This document shows positions 41,110 through 50,018 of a DNA stretch of 64,000 nucleotides, one piece after another. The stretch comes from Nocardia sp. MH4. GTDB lineage: Bacteria > Actinomycetota > Actinomycetes > Mycobacteriales > Mycobacteriaceae. The stretch lies in assembly GCF_019266065.1 (NCBI RefSeq), contig NZ_LPNR01000112.1:62001-126000 (forward strand), in the 5' to 3' direction. Under the pieces are notes generated by a model. It was given only the letters and a program-made list of their open reading frames with translations, did no database searches and was not told the origin of the DNA. The translations under genes were made by a program, and so were the position numbers. Every line of letters starts with the position of its first letter. Within the stretch, counting starts at the first letter, position 1.

Positions 41110-41991
41110 TCAGGCGATCTCGCGCTGGGCCGCGATCAGCTCGGTCATCGGTGGGCGGTCGGTCAGGCTGACCTCGGACGGCAGGCGCTGCCAGCCGGTT
41201 TCGCCCGGCAGGAATTGCACGAGCCCGATGCCGGAGTCGCGGATACCGAGGCGATCGAGCAGGGTCGCCACCACCTGCCTGCTCATCACGGCCAATTCGT
41301 GCGTGGGCCGGTTGCGGTGGCGCCGGACGCCGAGATCGACCTGGGCGATCGACGACAGCCCGTGCCGCTGCCAGCAGTCGATGAGGATCCCGATCTCCGC
41401 GCCGTATCCGCTGGCGACGGAGATCCCGCCGAGAAATGCTCGGGTGGAGGCGTATTCGCCACCCAGCGGTTGCACGATCTCGGCCAGTGCCGGCGCGAGC
41501 GCGGTGAGCAGCGGGCGGGCGACGAGCTGGGTCACCCGGCCGCCGCCGTCGGCGTCCACGCTCGGGCCGCTCGGCATCGGCCTGCGGTAGTAGCCCTTCA
41601 CCAGGGCGAGCCCGGGATCGTCGAGCAACGGCGCGACCAGGATCGGGACGAAATCCGGATCCGGTGCGACCAGATCGGCGTCGAGGAAGACCAGCAGATC
41701 ACCGGTGCTCACCGCCAGCGACCGCCACAGCACCTCGCCCTTGCCCGGCCGGGGCGCCACCTCGGGCAGCGCCTCCTCGCGGGTGTAGACCGTGGCGCCT
41801 GCCGCGCGTGCCCGCGCGATGGTGCGATCGGTCGAGCCCGCGTCGATGACGAGCAGTTCGTCGACCAGCCCGCCGAGCCAGGGCCGGACGGCGGCGATCA
41901 CCCCGGCGACGGTGTCCTCGTCGTCGAGCGCGGGCAGCACCACCGAGACCCGGCGACCCAGCTTGCGGTCGATCAGTGCGCGGACGTCCAT
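41110..41991 (-). CDS. gpgS: Glucosyl-3-phosphoglycerate synthase
   Basis: 293 residues from ATG 41991; the frame continues upstream but that part is not protein-like. GT-81 glycosyltransferase closely matching mycobacterial GpgS: VSVVLPALDDEDTVAGVI, LVIDAGSTDRT, REEALPEVAPRPGKGE, metal-binding LDADLV, PLGGEYASTR, VDLGVRRHRNRP and DSGIGLVQFLPG. It transfers glucose from UDP- or ADP-glucose to 3-phosphoglycerate, the first step to methylglucose lipopolysaccharide, which modulates fatty-acid synthesis. The mycobacterial N-terminal ~35 residues are shorter here. No Shine-Dalgarno is obvious before the start. Confidence 0.92.
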   Translation of the reverse strand: MDVRALIDRKLGRRVSVVLPALDDEDTVAGVIAAVRPWLGGLVDELLVIDAGSTDRTIARARAAGATVYTREEALPEVAPRPGKGEVLWRSLAVSTGDLLVFLDADLVAPDPDFVPILVAPLLDDPGLALVKGYYRRPMPSGPSVDADGGGRVTQLVARPLLTALAPALAEIVQPLGGEYASTRAFLGGISVASGYGAEIGILIDCWQRHGLSSIAQVDLGVRRHRNRPTHELAVMSRQVVATLLDRLGIRDSGIGLVQFLPGETGWQRLPSEVSLTDRPPMTELIAAQREIA

Positions 41992-42195
41992 GGCGACCAG
42001 TGAACGACACCGGCCGCCGCGGGCGCCACCGATCCGGGCGAATCCTGTGAACGACGCCAACGGTCCGCCCGACCCGCTATCGAGACCGACAGTCCGGGTA
42101 CCCGCTGCGCGAGCTCGCGCGATGCCGGGCCGCGCGCACGGGGCGCGGGTAGCGTGGGGTCGCGACGAGGGCAACGACCGGTGGAGGGCGGCGTC

Positions 42196-43551
42196 ATGAC
42201 AGGGAACGCAACGGTGGTCGAGGTTTCGAAGGGGTCCAAGACCGATCTGGTCGACGGGCGCTACACGGTGCGCATCGACCTGGACGGTCCGGTCGGCGCG
42301 GTCGACGTGTCGGCCGTGCTGGTGACCGTGGACGGCCGGGTCCGCTCCGACGCCGATTTCGTGTTCTTCAACAATCCGTCGGCCCCGGGCGTGCGGCTGG
42401 AATCCGACGCCGTGGTGTCGGTGGACCTGGCCGCCGTCCCCGCCGAGATCGAGCGGGTGGTGATTGCGGCAAGCACCGAGGCGCAGGGCATCCGGTTCGG
42501 GCAGGTCAGCGGGCTACGGGTAGCGGTGGCCGCCTCCGGGCAAGTGCTGACTTTCGTTCCGCCGGGCCTGGATTCGGAGACGGTGCTGCAAGCGGTCGCG
42601 CTGTATCGGCGGGGCAGCGGGTGGCGGCTGGACGCTGTCGGGCAGGGTTACAGCGCGGGACTGGCGGCCTTCGCGACCGAGTACGGGATCGTGGTCGAGG
42701 AGGAGGAGCCTGCCGGGATCGTCGCGCCTGCCGGTGCGCCGTCGCATCCCGCCGATTCCGTCGGCGTGCTGCCGCAGCCCGTCGCGCCGCGACCACATCC
42801 GGCTCCGGCGATCGACCTCCGCAAGGTCGACGTCGTCCTCACCAAGGACTCGCCCGACCGGCGCGCCAGCATCGACCTGCGCAAGGGCGACCCGGGCTAC
42901 GTCCTGACCGTCGGCCTCGAATGGGACGGCCGCGGCGCGCACTACGACACCGACGGGCGCGTGACGAAGTACGGCAAGGGCGATCTGGACGTGTACTTCT
43001 TCTGCCGCAACGAGATCACCGGCGACTACGTCGTGATCAGCGGCGAGAAGGGGCACCAGGGCGACCTGGCCGAGTGGCCGTTCCTGCACCACCAGGGCGA
43101 CAGTCGCGGCCCCGGGGCGAAGAACCTGCCCGCTACCGAGCAGGTGATCGTGCGCCCGACCGAGAACGGCGACCTGCTGCTCAACGTGTATCAATCCGTC
43201 GACAACGGCGCGGGCGCGATCGATACCTTCGGCAGACCTCGCGTGCGAGTCCGCTACGGCCGTGCCGGTCGCGACGGGCTCCCCGGTCCCGACGCCGATC
43301 AGATCACCGTCATGATCGGCAACGGCAAGAACTCGTTCTGGGCCACCGTCGCCCACATCGATGTCCGCGACGGCATCCTCACCGTCGACGGCACCACCCG
43401 CTACAGCCGTGCGTTCAGCGAACGGATGCCCGTCCTCGACACCAGGGGCACCTGGCTGCGATCGGCCAAGAACGGTCCGGTCGGGCGCAGCAAGAGCAGC
43501 AACGGCCTCGGCTTGAGCCACTACGCCGGACGCTGCCCCGACCCACGCTGA
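42196..43551 (+). CDS. TerD-domain protein with second Ter-like domain
   Basis: 451 residues, ATG with GGAGGG upstream. Residues ~1-180 are a TerD domain: VEVSKGSKTDL, VSAVLVTVDG, DADFVFFNN and WRLDAVGQGYSAGLAAFATEYGI. After a Pro-rich linker (~185-215) comes a second beta-rich domain (~216-430) starting DVVLTKDSPDRRASIDL and GDPGYVLTVGLEWDGRG, like the TerA/TerF C-terminal part. Ter proteins bind Ca2+ and take part in tellurite, phage and stress responses. Its TerD portion is closely related to the C-terminal domain of the exonuclease protein at 50-52 kb. The 3' end overlaps the convergent LysR gene by 31 bases. Confidence 0.88.
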   Translation: MTGNATVVEVSKGSKTDLVDGRYTVRIDLDGPVGAVDVSAVLVTVDGRVRSDADFVFFNNPSAPGVRLESDAVVSVDLAAVPAEIERVVIAASTEAQGIRFGQVSGLRVAVAASGQVLTFVPPGLDSETVLQAVALYRRGSGWRLDAVGQGYSAGLAAFATEYGIVVEEEEPAGIVAPAGAPSHPADSVGVLPQPVAPRPHPAPAIDLRKVDVVLTKDSPDRRASIDLRKGDPGYVLTVGLEWDGRGAHYDTDGRVTKYGKGDLDVYFFCRNEITGDYVVISGEKGHQGDLAEWPFLHHQGDSRGPGAKNLPATEQVIVRPTENGDLLLNVYQSVDNGAGAIDTFGRPRVRVRYGRAGRDGLPGPDADQITVMIGNGKNSFWATVAHIDVRDGILTVDGTTRYSRAFSERMPVLDTRGTWLRSAKNGPVGRSKSSNGLGLSHYAGRCPDPR

Positions 43552-44465
43552 GTTCCGAGGAGTTCCGCACGCCGTTCCTCGACCGTGGCACGCAGGGCGT
43601 CGACGACGGCGGCGACCTCGGGCCGCCGCAGCGTTTCGCGACGGGTCACGAGCCAGTAGGTGAGCTGTACGCGCACCTGTGGTCCGAGCACCCGGACGAG
43701 ATCGTCGTGCCGGTCGGCCATGAAGCACGGCAGCAGGCCGATCCCGGCCGCGGCGCGGGTGGCCTCGACATGGACGAAAACATTGGTGGACGAGACGGAT
43801 CGGCGCATGTCGGGCGCGAATCTGGTGGCCAGGTCGAGATCGTCGACCTGCAGGATGGATTCGATGAAGTAGATCAGCGGATAGTGGCGCAAATCCTCGA
43901 CGGCGGCCGGTGTGCCGTGCTCGGCGAGGTAGTCACGCGCGGCGTAGAGGCCGAGGCTGTAGTCGCCGAGCCGGATCGCCTCGGCGCGATGGACCTGGGG
44001 TTGTCCGACCACCACTTCGATATCGAGCCCGCTGCGCTGGGTGGACGCGCGCCGGGTGGTGGCGATGATGTCCACCGCCACCCGAGGATGCGTGCGCTGC
44101 ACCCGCGCGGCGGCGGGTGCGGCCAGGTAGGCGCTGAATCCGTCGGTGGCCGAAAGCCGCACCACTCCTTCGAGTTCCCGCGCCCCGCCGGCGGAGCCGA
44201 GTGAGCGCACCGCGGTCTCGATGGTCTCGGCGGCGGCCAGGGCCGATCGTCCGAGATCGGTCAGTTCCCAGCCGCCGGTGACGCGGGTCAGCACCCGGCC
44301 ACCGACCGCGCGTTCGAGCGCGGCGATCCGCCGCGAGATCGTCGTGTGGTTGATGCCCAGTTCCTCGGCGGCGGTGACATAGCGGCCCGATCGGCCGACC
44401 GCCAGCAGCACCAGCAGGTCGTCGGCGCTGGGCCGCCGCCCTGGATCAGTCGAGGTCCCGCTCAT
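43521..44465 (-). CDS. LysR-family regulator of the 3-hydroxybutyrate operon
   Basis: 314 residues from ATG 44465; ATG 44504 would add 13. HTH at ~12-70: LLVLLAVGRSGRYVTAAEELGINHTTISRRIAALER. The effector domain is of the LysR substrate-binding type. It is divergent from the transporter/dehydrogenase/synthetase operon, the normal LysR arrangement, and is probably its activator responding to hydroxybutyrate or acetoacetate (inference). A small inverted repeat CTGCA-TCTT-TGCAG lies right next to its start. Confidence 0.9.
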   Translation of the reverse strand: MSGTSTDPGRRPSADDLLVLLAVGRSGRYVTAAEELGINHTTISRRIAALERAVGGRVLTRVTGGWELTDLGRSALAAAETIETAVRSLGSAGGARELEGVVRLSATDGFSAYLAAPAAARVQRTHPRVAVDIIATTRRASTQRSGLDIEVVVGQPQVHRAEAIRLGDYSLGLYAARDYLAEHGTPAAVEDLRHYPLIYFIESILQVDDLDLATRFAPDMRRSVSSTNVFVHVEATRAAAGIGLLPCFMADRHDDLVRVLGPQVRVQLTYWLVTRRETLRRPEVAAVVDALRATVEERRAELLGTQRGSGQRPA

Positions 44466-44548
44466 ATCTGCATCTTTGCAGATCCTCGGTGCGAACTTGG
44501 CCATTGCGACGGAATTCGATCTGCACGAATACTCTTCGCATTGCTAGT

Positions 44549-44581
44549 GGGCCACATCACACTGTCGGCGTGATGTGGCCC
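44549..44581 (+). promoter_or_regulatory. Perfect 12-base inverted repeat upstream of the 3-hydroxybutyrate operon
   Basis: GGGCCACATCAC and its complement GTGATGTGGCCC separated by nine bases, ending ten bases before the AGGAG ribosome-binding site. It may be an operator, or an RNA hairpin in the 5' leader. Confidence 0.6.
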
Positions 44582-44600
44582 CGATCACCAAGGAGCAGTG

Positions 44601-45995
44601 ATGAGCGTCCGCAATGCGACCCCGGCGGCCGGCGAGGACCGCGCCCCGAGCGGTCTGCGCCGAGTGGTAGCCGCCTCGATGGCAGGCACCGTCGTCGAAT
44701 GGTACGAGTTCTTCCTCTACGGCACCGCCGCCACCCTCGTCTTCAGCAAGGTGTTCTTCGCCAAGGGCACCAGCGATCTGGACGCGATCCTGGCCGCGTT
44801 CGTCACCTACGCCGTCGGCTTCGCCGCGCGCCCGCTCGGCGGCATCGTCTTCGGCTACTTCGGTGACCGCTACGGCCGCAAGAAGCTGCTGCAGTTGAGC
44901 CTGGTCCTGGTCGGTGGCGCGACCTTCCTGATGGGATGTCTGCCCACCTTCGCCCAGATCGGTTACTGGGCCCCGGCGCTGCTGGTGACCTTGCGCTTCA
45001 TCCAGGGCTTCGCGATCGGCGGCGAATGGGGCGGCGCCGTCTTGCTGGTGGCCGAACACAGTCCCAGCCGCAGTCGCGCGTTCTGGTCGAGCTGGCCGCA
45101 GGCCGGTGTGCCCGCGGGCAATCTGCTCGCCACGGTGGTGCTGCTCGTGCTCACCTCGACGCTGTCCGATGCCGCGTTCCTGAGCTGGGGCTGGCGCGTC
45201 GCGTTCTGGCTGTCGGCGGTGGTGGTGCTGGTCGGCTACTACGTGCGGACGAAGGTCACCGACGCCCCGATCTTCGTCGAGGCGCAGCGGCAGATGGAGC
45301 ACGCGAAGGCCACGTCGTTCAGCGTGTTCGAGGTGCTGCGCCGGTACCCGCGCGGCGTCTTCACCGCCATGGGGCTGCGTTTCGGCGAGAACATCATGTA
45401 CTACCTGGTCGTCACCTTCTCGATCACCTACCTGAAGGTGCACGTGCACGCCGACACCACGACGATCCTGTGGTGGTTGCTGGCCGCGCACGCCGTGCAC
45501 ATGGCGGTGATCCCGCTGGCGGGTCATCTCGGTGACCGGTTCGGCCGCAGGCCCGTCTATCTCGCCGGCGCGCTCGCCGCGGCGACGTGGGGCTTCTTCG
45601 CCTTCCCGCTGATGGACTCCGGCCACAGCCTGCTGATCCTGACCGCGATCATCATCGGCCTGGTCTTCCACGGCCTCATGTACGCCGGTCAGCCCGCCAT
45701 CATGGCCGAGATGTTCCCGACCCGGATGCGGTATTCCGGTGTGTCCCTGGGGTATCAGGTCACCTCGATCGTGGCGGGCTCGCTCGCCCCGATCATCGCG
45801 GTCAAGCTGCTCGATTCCTACGGCTCCTCGGTCCCGATCGCGGTGTACCTCGCGGTGGCGGCGGCGATCACGGTGATCGCGGTGCTGTGCGCGAAGGAGA
45901 CCAAGGGCATCGACCTGGAATCGCTGGATGCCGCGGACGCGGCCGAGACGGCGAGCGCCCCGGCGGTCGTGTCGACGAAGGTCGTCGCGGCATGA
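44601..45995 (+). CDS. MHS-family proton symporter, likely 3-hydroxybutyrate/acetoacetate importer
   Basis: 464 residues; ATG 44601 is five bases after AGGAG. Twelve hydrophobic segments with the MHS signatures: VVEWYEFFLYGTAA in helix 1, GYFGDRYGRKK between helices 2 and 3, RFIQGFAIGGEWGGA in helix 4 and GDRFGRRP after helix 8. This branch carries organic acids with protons. Gene order with a dehydrogenase and acetoacetyl-CoA synthetase points to ketone-body-type substrates (inference). Its stop overlaps the next start by four bases. Confidence 0.9.
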   Translation: MSVRNATPAAGEDRAPSGLRRVVAASMAGTVVEWYEFFLYGTAATLVFSKVFFAKGTSDLDAILAAFVTYAVGFAARPLGGIVFGYFGDRYGRKKLLQLSLVLVGGATFLMGCLPTFAQIGYWAPALLVTLRFIQGFAIGGEWGGAVLLVAEHSPSRSRAFWSSWPQAGVPAGNLLATVVLLVLTSTLSDAAFLSWGWRVAFWLSAVVVLVGYYVRTKVTDAPIFVEAQRQMEHAKATSFSVFEVLRRYPRGVFTAMGLRFGENIMYYLVVTFSITYLKVHVHADTTTILWWLLAAHAVHMAVIPLAGHLGDRFGRRPVYLAGALAAATWGFFAFPLMDSGHSLLILTAIIIGLVFHGLMYAGQPAIMAEMFPTRMRYSGVSLGYQVTSIVAGSLAPIIAVKLLDSYGSSVPIAVYLAVAAAITVIAVLCAKETKGIDLESLDAADAAETASAPAVVSTKVVAA

Positions 45996-46738
45996 GCGAC
46001 CTGATCGGACGCACGGCGCTGGTCACCGGCGCGGCCGGCGGCATCGGCGCGGCCTGCGCCCACGAGCTGGCCGCGCGGGGCGCGGAGGTGACGGTCGCCG
46101 ACGTGAACGAGCTGGGCGCCAAGACCGTGGCCGCCGAGATCGGCGGGCACGCCTGGGCCGTCGACCTGCTCGACGTCGACGCGCTCACCGAACTGAGCCT
46201 GTCGGTGGACATCCTGGTCAACAACGCGGGCGTGCAGACCGTCAGCCCGCTCGAGGACTTCCCGCCCGCCCGGTTCCGCCTGATCCAGACGCTCATGGTG
46301 GAAGCGCCGTTCCTGCTGATCCGCGCGGCGCTGCCACATATGTACGCCCAGGGTTTCGGCCGCATCGTCAACGTGTCCTCGGTGCACGGCCTGCGCGCCT
46401 CGCCCTACAAGGTCGCCTACGTCACGGCCAAGCATGCGCTGGAAGGACTGTCGAAGGTGACCGCGCTCGAGGGCGGCCCGCGCGGCGTCACCAGCAATTG
46501 CGTCAATCCCGGGTATGTGCGCACTCCGCTGGTGGACAAGCAGATCGCCGAACAGGCCGCCGCGCACGGCATTCCCGCGCGGGAAGTGGTGGAGAAGGTG
46601 TTGCTCACCGAGAGTGCGATCAAGCGGCTGATCGAGCCCGAGGAGGTGGCGGCGCTGGTCGGATGGCTGGCCTCCGACCAGGCGGGCATGGTCACCGGAT
46701 CCTCGTATGTCATGGACGGTGGGTGGAGCGCGCGATGA
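45992..46738 (+). CDS. bdhA: 3-hydroxybutyrate dehydrogenase (SDR)
   Basis: 248 residues. Cofactor motif LVTGAAGGIGAA, NNAG motif, active-site VSSVHGLRASPYKVAYVTAKHAL (Ser, Tyr, Lys all present) and CVNPGYVRTPLVDKQI, a stretch characteristic of D-3-hydroxybutyrate dehydrogenases. It oxidises 3-hydroxybutyrate to acetoacetate with NAD. Coupled by four-base overlaps to the transporter before and the synthetase after. Confidence 0.9.
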   Translation: MSDLIGRTALVTGAAGGIGAACAHELAARGAEVTVADVNELGAKTVAAEIGGHAWAVDLLDVDALTELSLSVDILVNNAGVQTVSPLEDFPPARFRLIQTLMVEAPFLLIRAALPHMYAQGFGRIVNVSSVHGLRASPYKVAYVTAKHALEGLSKVTALEGGPRGVTSNCVNPGYVRTPLVDKQIAEQAAAHGIPAREVVEKVLLTESAIKRLIEPEEVAALVGWLASDQAGMVTGSSYVMDGGWSAR

Positions 46739-48717
46739 CCAGCGTGACAGCGGCGCAGTGGGTGCCGGGAGAGCAGGACATCGCGCGGGCGCGGATCACC
46801 GATTTCGCGCGGTTCGTGGCCGCTCGGCACGGGGTCGAGGTCCCGGATTACCGGGCACTGTGGCAGTGGTCGATCGACGACCTGGCCGGGTTCTGGGGGG
46901 CGGTCTGGGACTACTTCGAGCTGGGCGAGCGGTCCGCGCAAGTCCTGGCCGACACCGGAATGCCCGGCGCGCGCTGGTTTCCGGGCACGCGGGTGAACTA
47001 CGTCGATCAGGTGATCCGGCAGGCGCGCACGGATCGGCCCGCGATCGTCACCATCGACGAGGACGGTGCGATGTCGGAACTGTCGTGGGCCGAGATGCTC
47101 AGCCGCGCCGCCGGATTCGCCGCTACTCTCCGCGGGATCGGGGTCGGGCCCGGGGATCGAGTAGTCGGCTACCTGCCGAACATCGCCGAGGCGGTGATCG
47201 CGTTCCTGGCGACGGCGAGTATCGGCGCGATCTGGAGTGCGTGCGGGCAGGACTACACGGCGAAGGCCGCACTGGACCGGCTGGGCCAGCTCGCGCCGAA
47301 GGTGCTCGTGACCTGCGATGGATACCGCTTCGGCGGCAAGGAACACCGCAAACTCGCCGAGATCGCGGCACTGCGTGCCGCACTGCCCGAGCTGCGCGCG
47401 ACCGTGCTGGTGTCCCGGCTCGGCGACGCGGTCGAGGGCACGCTCGGCTGGGACGAGGCGACCGGATCGGCGGGCACGGCACCGGAGACCGCGCAGGTCG
47501 GCTTCGATCATCCCCTGTGGGTCCTGTACTCCTCCGGCACCACGGGGTTGCCCAAAGGCATCGTGCACGGCCACGGCGGTGTCCTGCTCGAACATCTCAA
47601 AGCGCTGGCCCTGCAGTCCGATCTCGGCCGCGACGACACCTACTTCTGGTACACCAGCCCGAGCTGGATGATGTGGAACTACCAGGTCGCCGGGCTGCTG
47701 GTCGGCGCGACCATCGTCTGCTATCCGGGGAGCCCGACCGCGCCCGCCCCGGATGCGCTGTGGAACATCGCCGCTCGGGTGCGCGCGACCGTGGTCGGGA
47801 CCAGCCCTGGCTACGTCCTCGCGTGCGCGAAGGCGCAAGCCGTGCCGCGACGCGACCACGACCTGGCCGCGTTGCGTCTGATCGGGGTCACCGGCTCGGC
47901 GCTGCCCGCGTCGTCGTCGCTGTGGTTGCGCGACAATGTGGGCGACCACATCCCGGTGTCCTCGATCAGTGGCGGCACCGACATCGTGTCGGCCTTCGCG
48001 GGTGGGGTGCGCACCGTCCCGGTGTGGCCCGGGGAGTTGTCCGCCCCCTATCTCGGTGTCGCGTTGGCGGCATGGGACGACGCGGGCCGACCCGTGCACG
48101 ACGCCGTCGGCGAGTTGGTCGTCACCGCGGCGATGCCGTCCATGCCGCTGCGCTTCTGGCACGACCCCGACGGATCGCGGTACCGCGCCGCCTATTTCGA
48201 GACCTACCCGGGCGTCTGGCGGCACGGCGACTGGATCACCGTCACCGAGCATCACAGTGTCGTCGTCCACGGCCGCTCCGACTCCACCCTCAACCGGCAC
48301 GGCATCCGGATGGGCAGCGCCGATATCTACCAGGCCGTCGAACAGCTTCCCGAGATCGTCGACTCCCTGGTCATCGGCGCCGAACAGCCCGACGGCGGCT
48401 ACTGGATGCCCCTGTTCGTCGTCCTCCCGGCCGGTGCCACCCTCACCGAGGCGCTGCGGACCCGGATCGCCGCCACCATCCGCACCGACGTCTCGCCCCG
48501 CCACGTCCCCGACGACATCCTGGCCGCGCCGGGCGTGCCCCGCACCCGCACCGGCAAGAAGCTGGAGGTCCCCGTCAAGCGAATCCTGCAGGGCGCGGAT
48601 CCCTCGGACGTTCTCGACCCGACCACCGTCGATCACCCGGCTCTGCTCGACTGGTACGCCCAGATCCGCCGTCGACGTCTGCGCCCGGCCGGCGACCCTG
48701 CCGGGCGGCGGCCATGA
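46735..48717 (+). CDS. Acetoacetyl-CoA synthetase
   Basis: 660 residues, the family's usual length. N-terminal ACAS-type region (RHGVEVPDYRALWQWSIDDL, TRVNYVDQVI), AMP-binding core VLYSSGTTGLPKGIVHGHGG, SPSWMMWNYQVAGLL and SSISGGTDIVSAFAGG, and the C-terminal TRTGKKLEVPVKRIL lysine loop. The VSAFAGG segment distinguishes acetoacetate from acetate synthetases. It activates acetoacetate to acetoacetyl-CoA, completing 3-hydroxybutyrate entry into central metabolism. Confidence 0.93.
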   Translation: MTSVTAAQWVPGEQDIARARITDFARFVAARHGVEVPDYRALWQWSIDDLAGFWGAVWDYFELGERSAQVLADTGMPGARWFPGTRVNYVDQVIRQARTDRPAIVTIDEDGAMSELSWAEMLSRAAGFAATLRGIGVGPGDRVVGYLPNIAEAVIAFLATASIGAIWSACGQDYTAKAALDRLGQLAPKVLVTCDGYRFGGKEHRKLAEIAALRAALPELRATVLVSRLGDAVEGTLGWDEATGSAGTAPETAQVGFDHPLWVLYSSGTTGLPKGIVHGHGGVLLEHLKALALQSDLGRDDTYFWYTSPSWMMWNYQVAGLLVGATIVCYPGSPTAPAPDALWNIAARVRATVVGTSPGYVLACAKAQAVPRRDHDLAALRLIGVTGSALPASSSLWLRDNVGDHIPVSSISGGTDIVSAFAGGVRTVPVWPGELSAPYLGVALAAWDDAGRPVHDAVGELVVTAAMPSMPLRFWHDPDGSRYRAAYFETYPGVWRHGDWITVTEHHSVVVHGRSDSTLNRHGIRMGSADIYQAVEQLPEIVDSLVIGAEQPDGGYWMPLFVVLPAGATLTEALRTRIAATIRTDVSPRHVPDDILAAPGVPRTRTGKKLEVPVKRILQGADPSDVLDPTTVDHPALLDWYAQIRRRRLRPAGDPAGRRP

Positions 48718-48903
48718 CACGATCGCTGGGAACCCGCGACCTGCCCGAACGGCAGCCCGCGGGATCCGAGGCGGATCAGGGCTGGTCCGCGGGCGTGCGC
48801 GACGGTCGTCCGGCGCGGCGGACGGCACGAGACGTAACGTGCCGGCCGTCGGCGGCGACCGCAATGGTGTGGGCTGGACCAGTGAGGACGGGAGGGCAGG
48901 CGC

Positions 48904-49893
48904 GTGACGGTCGGTCGGATGAGACGAACAGTCGTGGTGGCCGGGACCGCCGGTGTCCTCGGTCTGCTCGGATACGGCGGGGTCGCGGGCGCCGAGCCGG
49001 GTCTGGTCGCCAGTGCGGCGATCGGCGTCGCGGGAGCACCCGCCGGGAACGGTTTCACGACGAGTGCGGATCCCTGGTTGGTTGCCGGCCCGGGCGACCA
49101 CGGCAACGGGGGCGGCAATCACGGCAATGGCAACCAGGGTAACGGCGTCGGCAACAGCGGCAACCAGAACCCCGGCAGCGGAAACGGCAACCAGGGAAAT
49201 GGGAAAGGCAACCAGGGCAACAACGGGAATTCCGGCAGCAACGGGAATCAGAACCCGGGCAGCGGAAACGGCAACCAGGGAAATGGGAAAGGCAACCAGG
49301 GCAACAACGGGAATTCCGGCAGCAACGGGAATCAGAACCCGGGCAGCGGCAACGGGAATCAGGGCAACGGCGGCGGCAACCAGGGCGGCAACCCGAATCC
49401 GGGCAACGCTCCCGAGCCGCAAGCGCCGGCCCAGCAAGCCGCTCCCGAAGGCCCGGCTCCCGAAGCTCCGTCGGCACCAGCCCAGCCCGACCCCGAGCCC
49501 GCCGCACCCGGGGACGCCGAACCGGATGCCGCCGAACCGGGCGGGTCGGCACCGGCGAGTCCACCCGGCGGAGGTGCCCCGCCCGCGGGATCGGGGCCGG
49601 GTGGTGCGGCTGCCGGAGCACCGGCGCCCGGGGGAGCGGCAGCGCCCGGGGCAGTAGGAAATCCCCCCGCGGCGCAGAGCCCAGGCGGCGGCGGGGCGGC
49701 TCCCGCGCACGATGTGCGGCCGACCAGCGACACCGGCCTCCTGCCCGAACCGGACCTGCTCTCGGTGATCGGCGGACTTCTCGCGCTGGGGCTGGCCGGC
49801 GGCGGATCGGCCGCGGTGAGCTTTCAAGGCGCCGCCCAAGCACAGGCACGCATCGACGCCGCCCGCGCCGAGTTCTTCGGCCCGCGGACGTGA
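48904..49893 (+). CDS. Secreted Asn/Gly-repeat protein
   Basis: 329 residues; GTG with GGAGGG upstream. Signal peptide ~1-30 (MRRTVVV, hydrophobic core, cleavage near GAEP). Residues ~66-165 are almost wholly Gly, Asn, Gln, Ser and include two exact 28-residue repeats and part of a third. Then a Pro/Ala/Glu-rich segment (~165-275) and a C-terminal hydrophobic helix (VIGGLLALGLAGGGSAAV) with a short polar tail. It is probably a cell-wall or membrane-anchored extended protein. Low complexity prevents assignment to a family. Confidence 0.75.
   Translation: MTVGRMRRTVVVAGTAGVLGLLGYGGVAGAEPGLVASAAIGVAGAPAGNGFTTSADPWLVAGPGDHGNGGGNHGNGNQGNGVGNSGNQNPGSGNGNQGNGKGNQGNNGNSGSNGNQNPGSGNGNQGNGKGNQGNNGNSGSNGNQNPGSGNGNQGNGGGNQGGNPNPGNAPEPQAPAQQAAPEGPAPEAPSAPAQPDPEPAAPGDAEPDAAEPGGSAPASPPGGGAPPAGSGPGGAAAGAPAPGGAAAPGAVGNPPAAQSPGGGGAAPAHDVRPTSDTGLLPEPDLLSVIGGLLALGLAGGGSAAVSFQGAAQAQARIDAARAEFFGPRT
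49162..49349 (+). repeat. 84-base tandem repeat inside the secreted protein gene
   Basis: Period 84 bases (28 codons): copies at 49162-49245 and 49246-49329 differ at only a few positions, followed by a partial third copy of about 20 bases. In-frame, so copy-number change would alter protein length only. Confidence 0.85.
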
Positions 49894-50018
49894 TGCGAGT
49901 GCTGTCCGCGGCCACCCGCTGACAGGCGTCGACCGGCGCTCGTGCAGCGGGCGACAACCTTTGTCGCACGATCGTTCTCGAGTTCGAGTGCAACATTTCC
50001 GAACTCGTCTACGATGCG

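Noticed and set aside
49162..49349. CRISPR-like array
   Set aside because: The repeats are in-frame coding sequence of 84 bases with no unique spacers and no cas genes.
46417..49839. 1140-residue reading frame on the minus strand
   Set aside because: It is antisense to acetoacetyl-CoA synthetase and the Asn/Gly-repeat gene; high GC opens long shadow frames, and it has no family resemblance.
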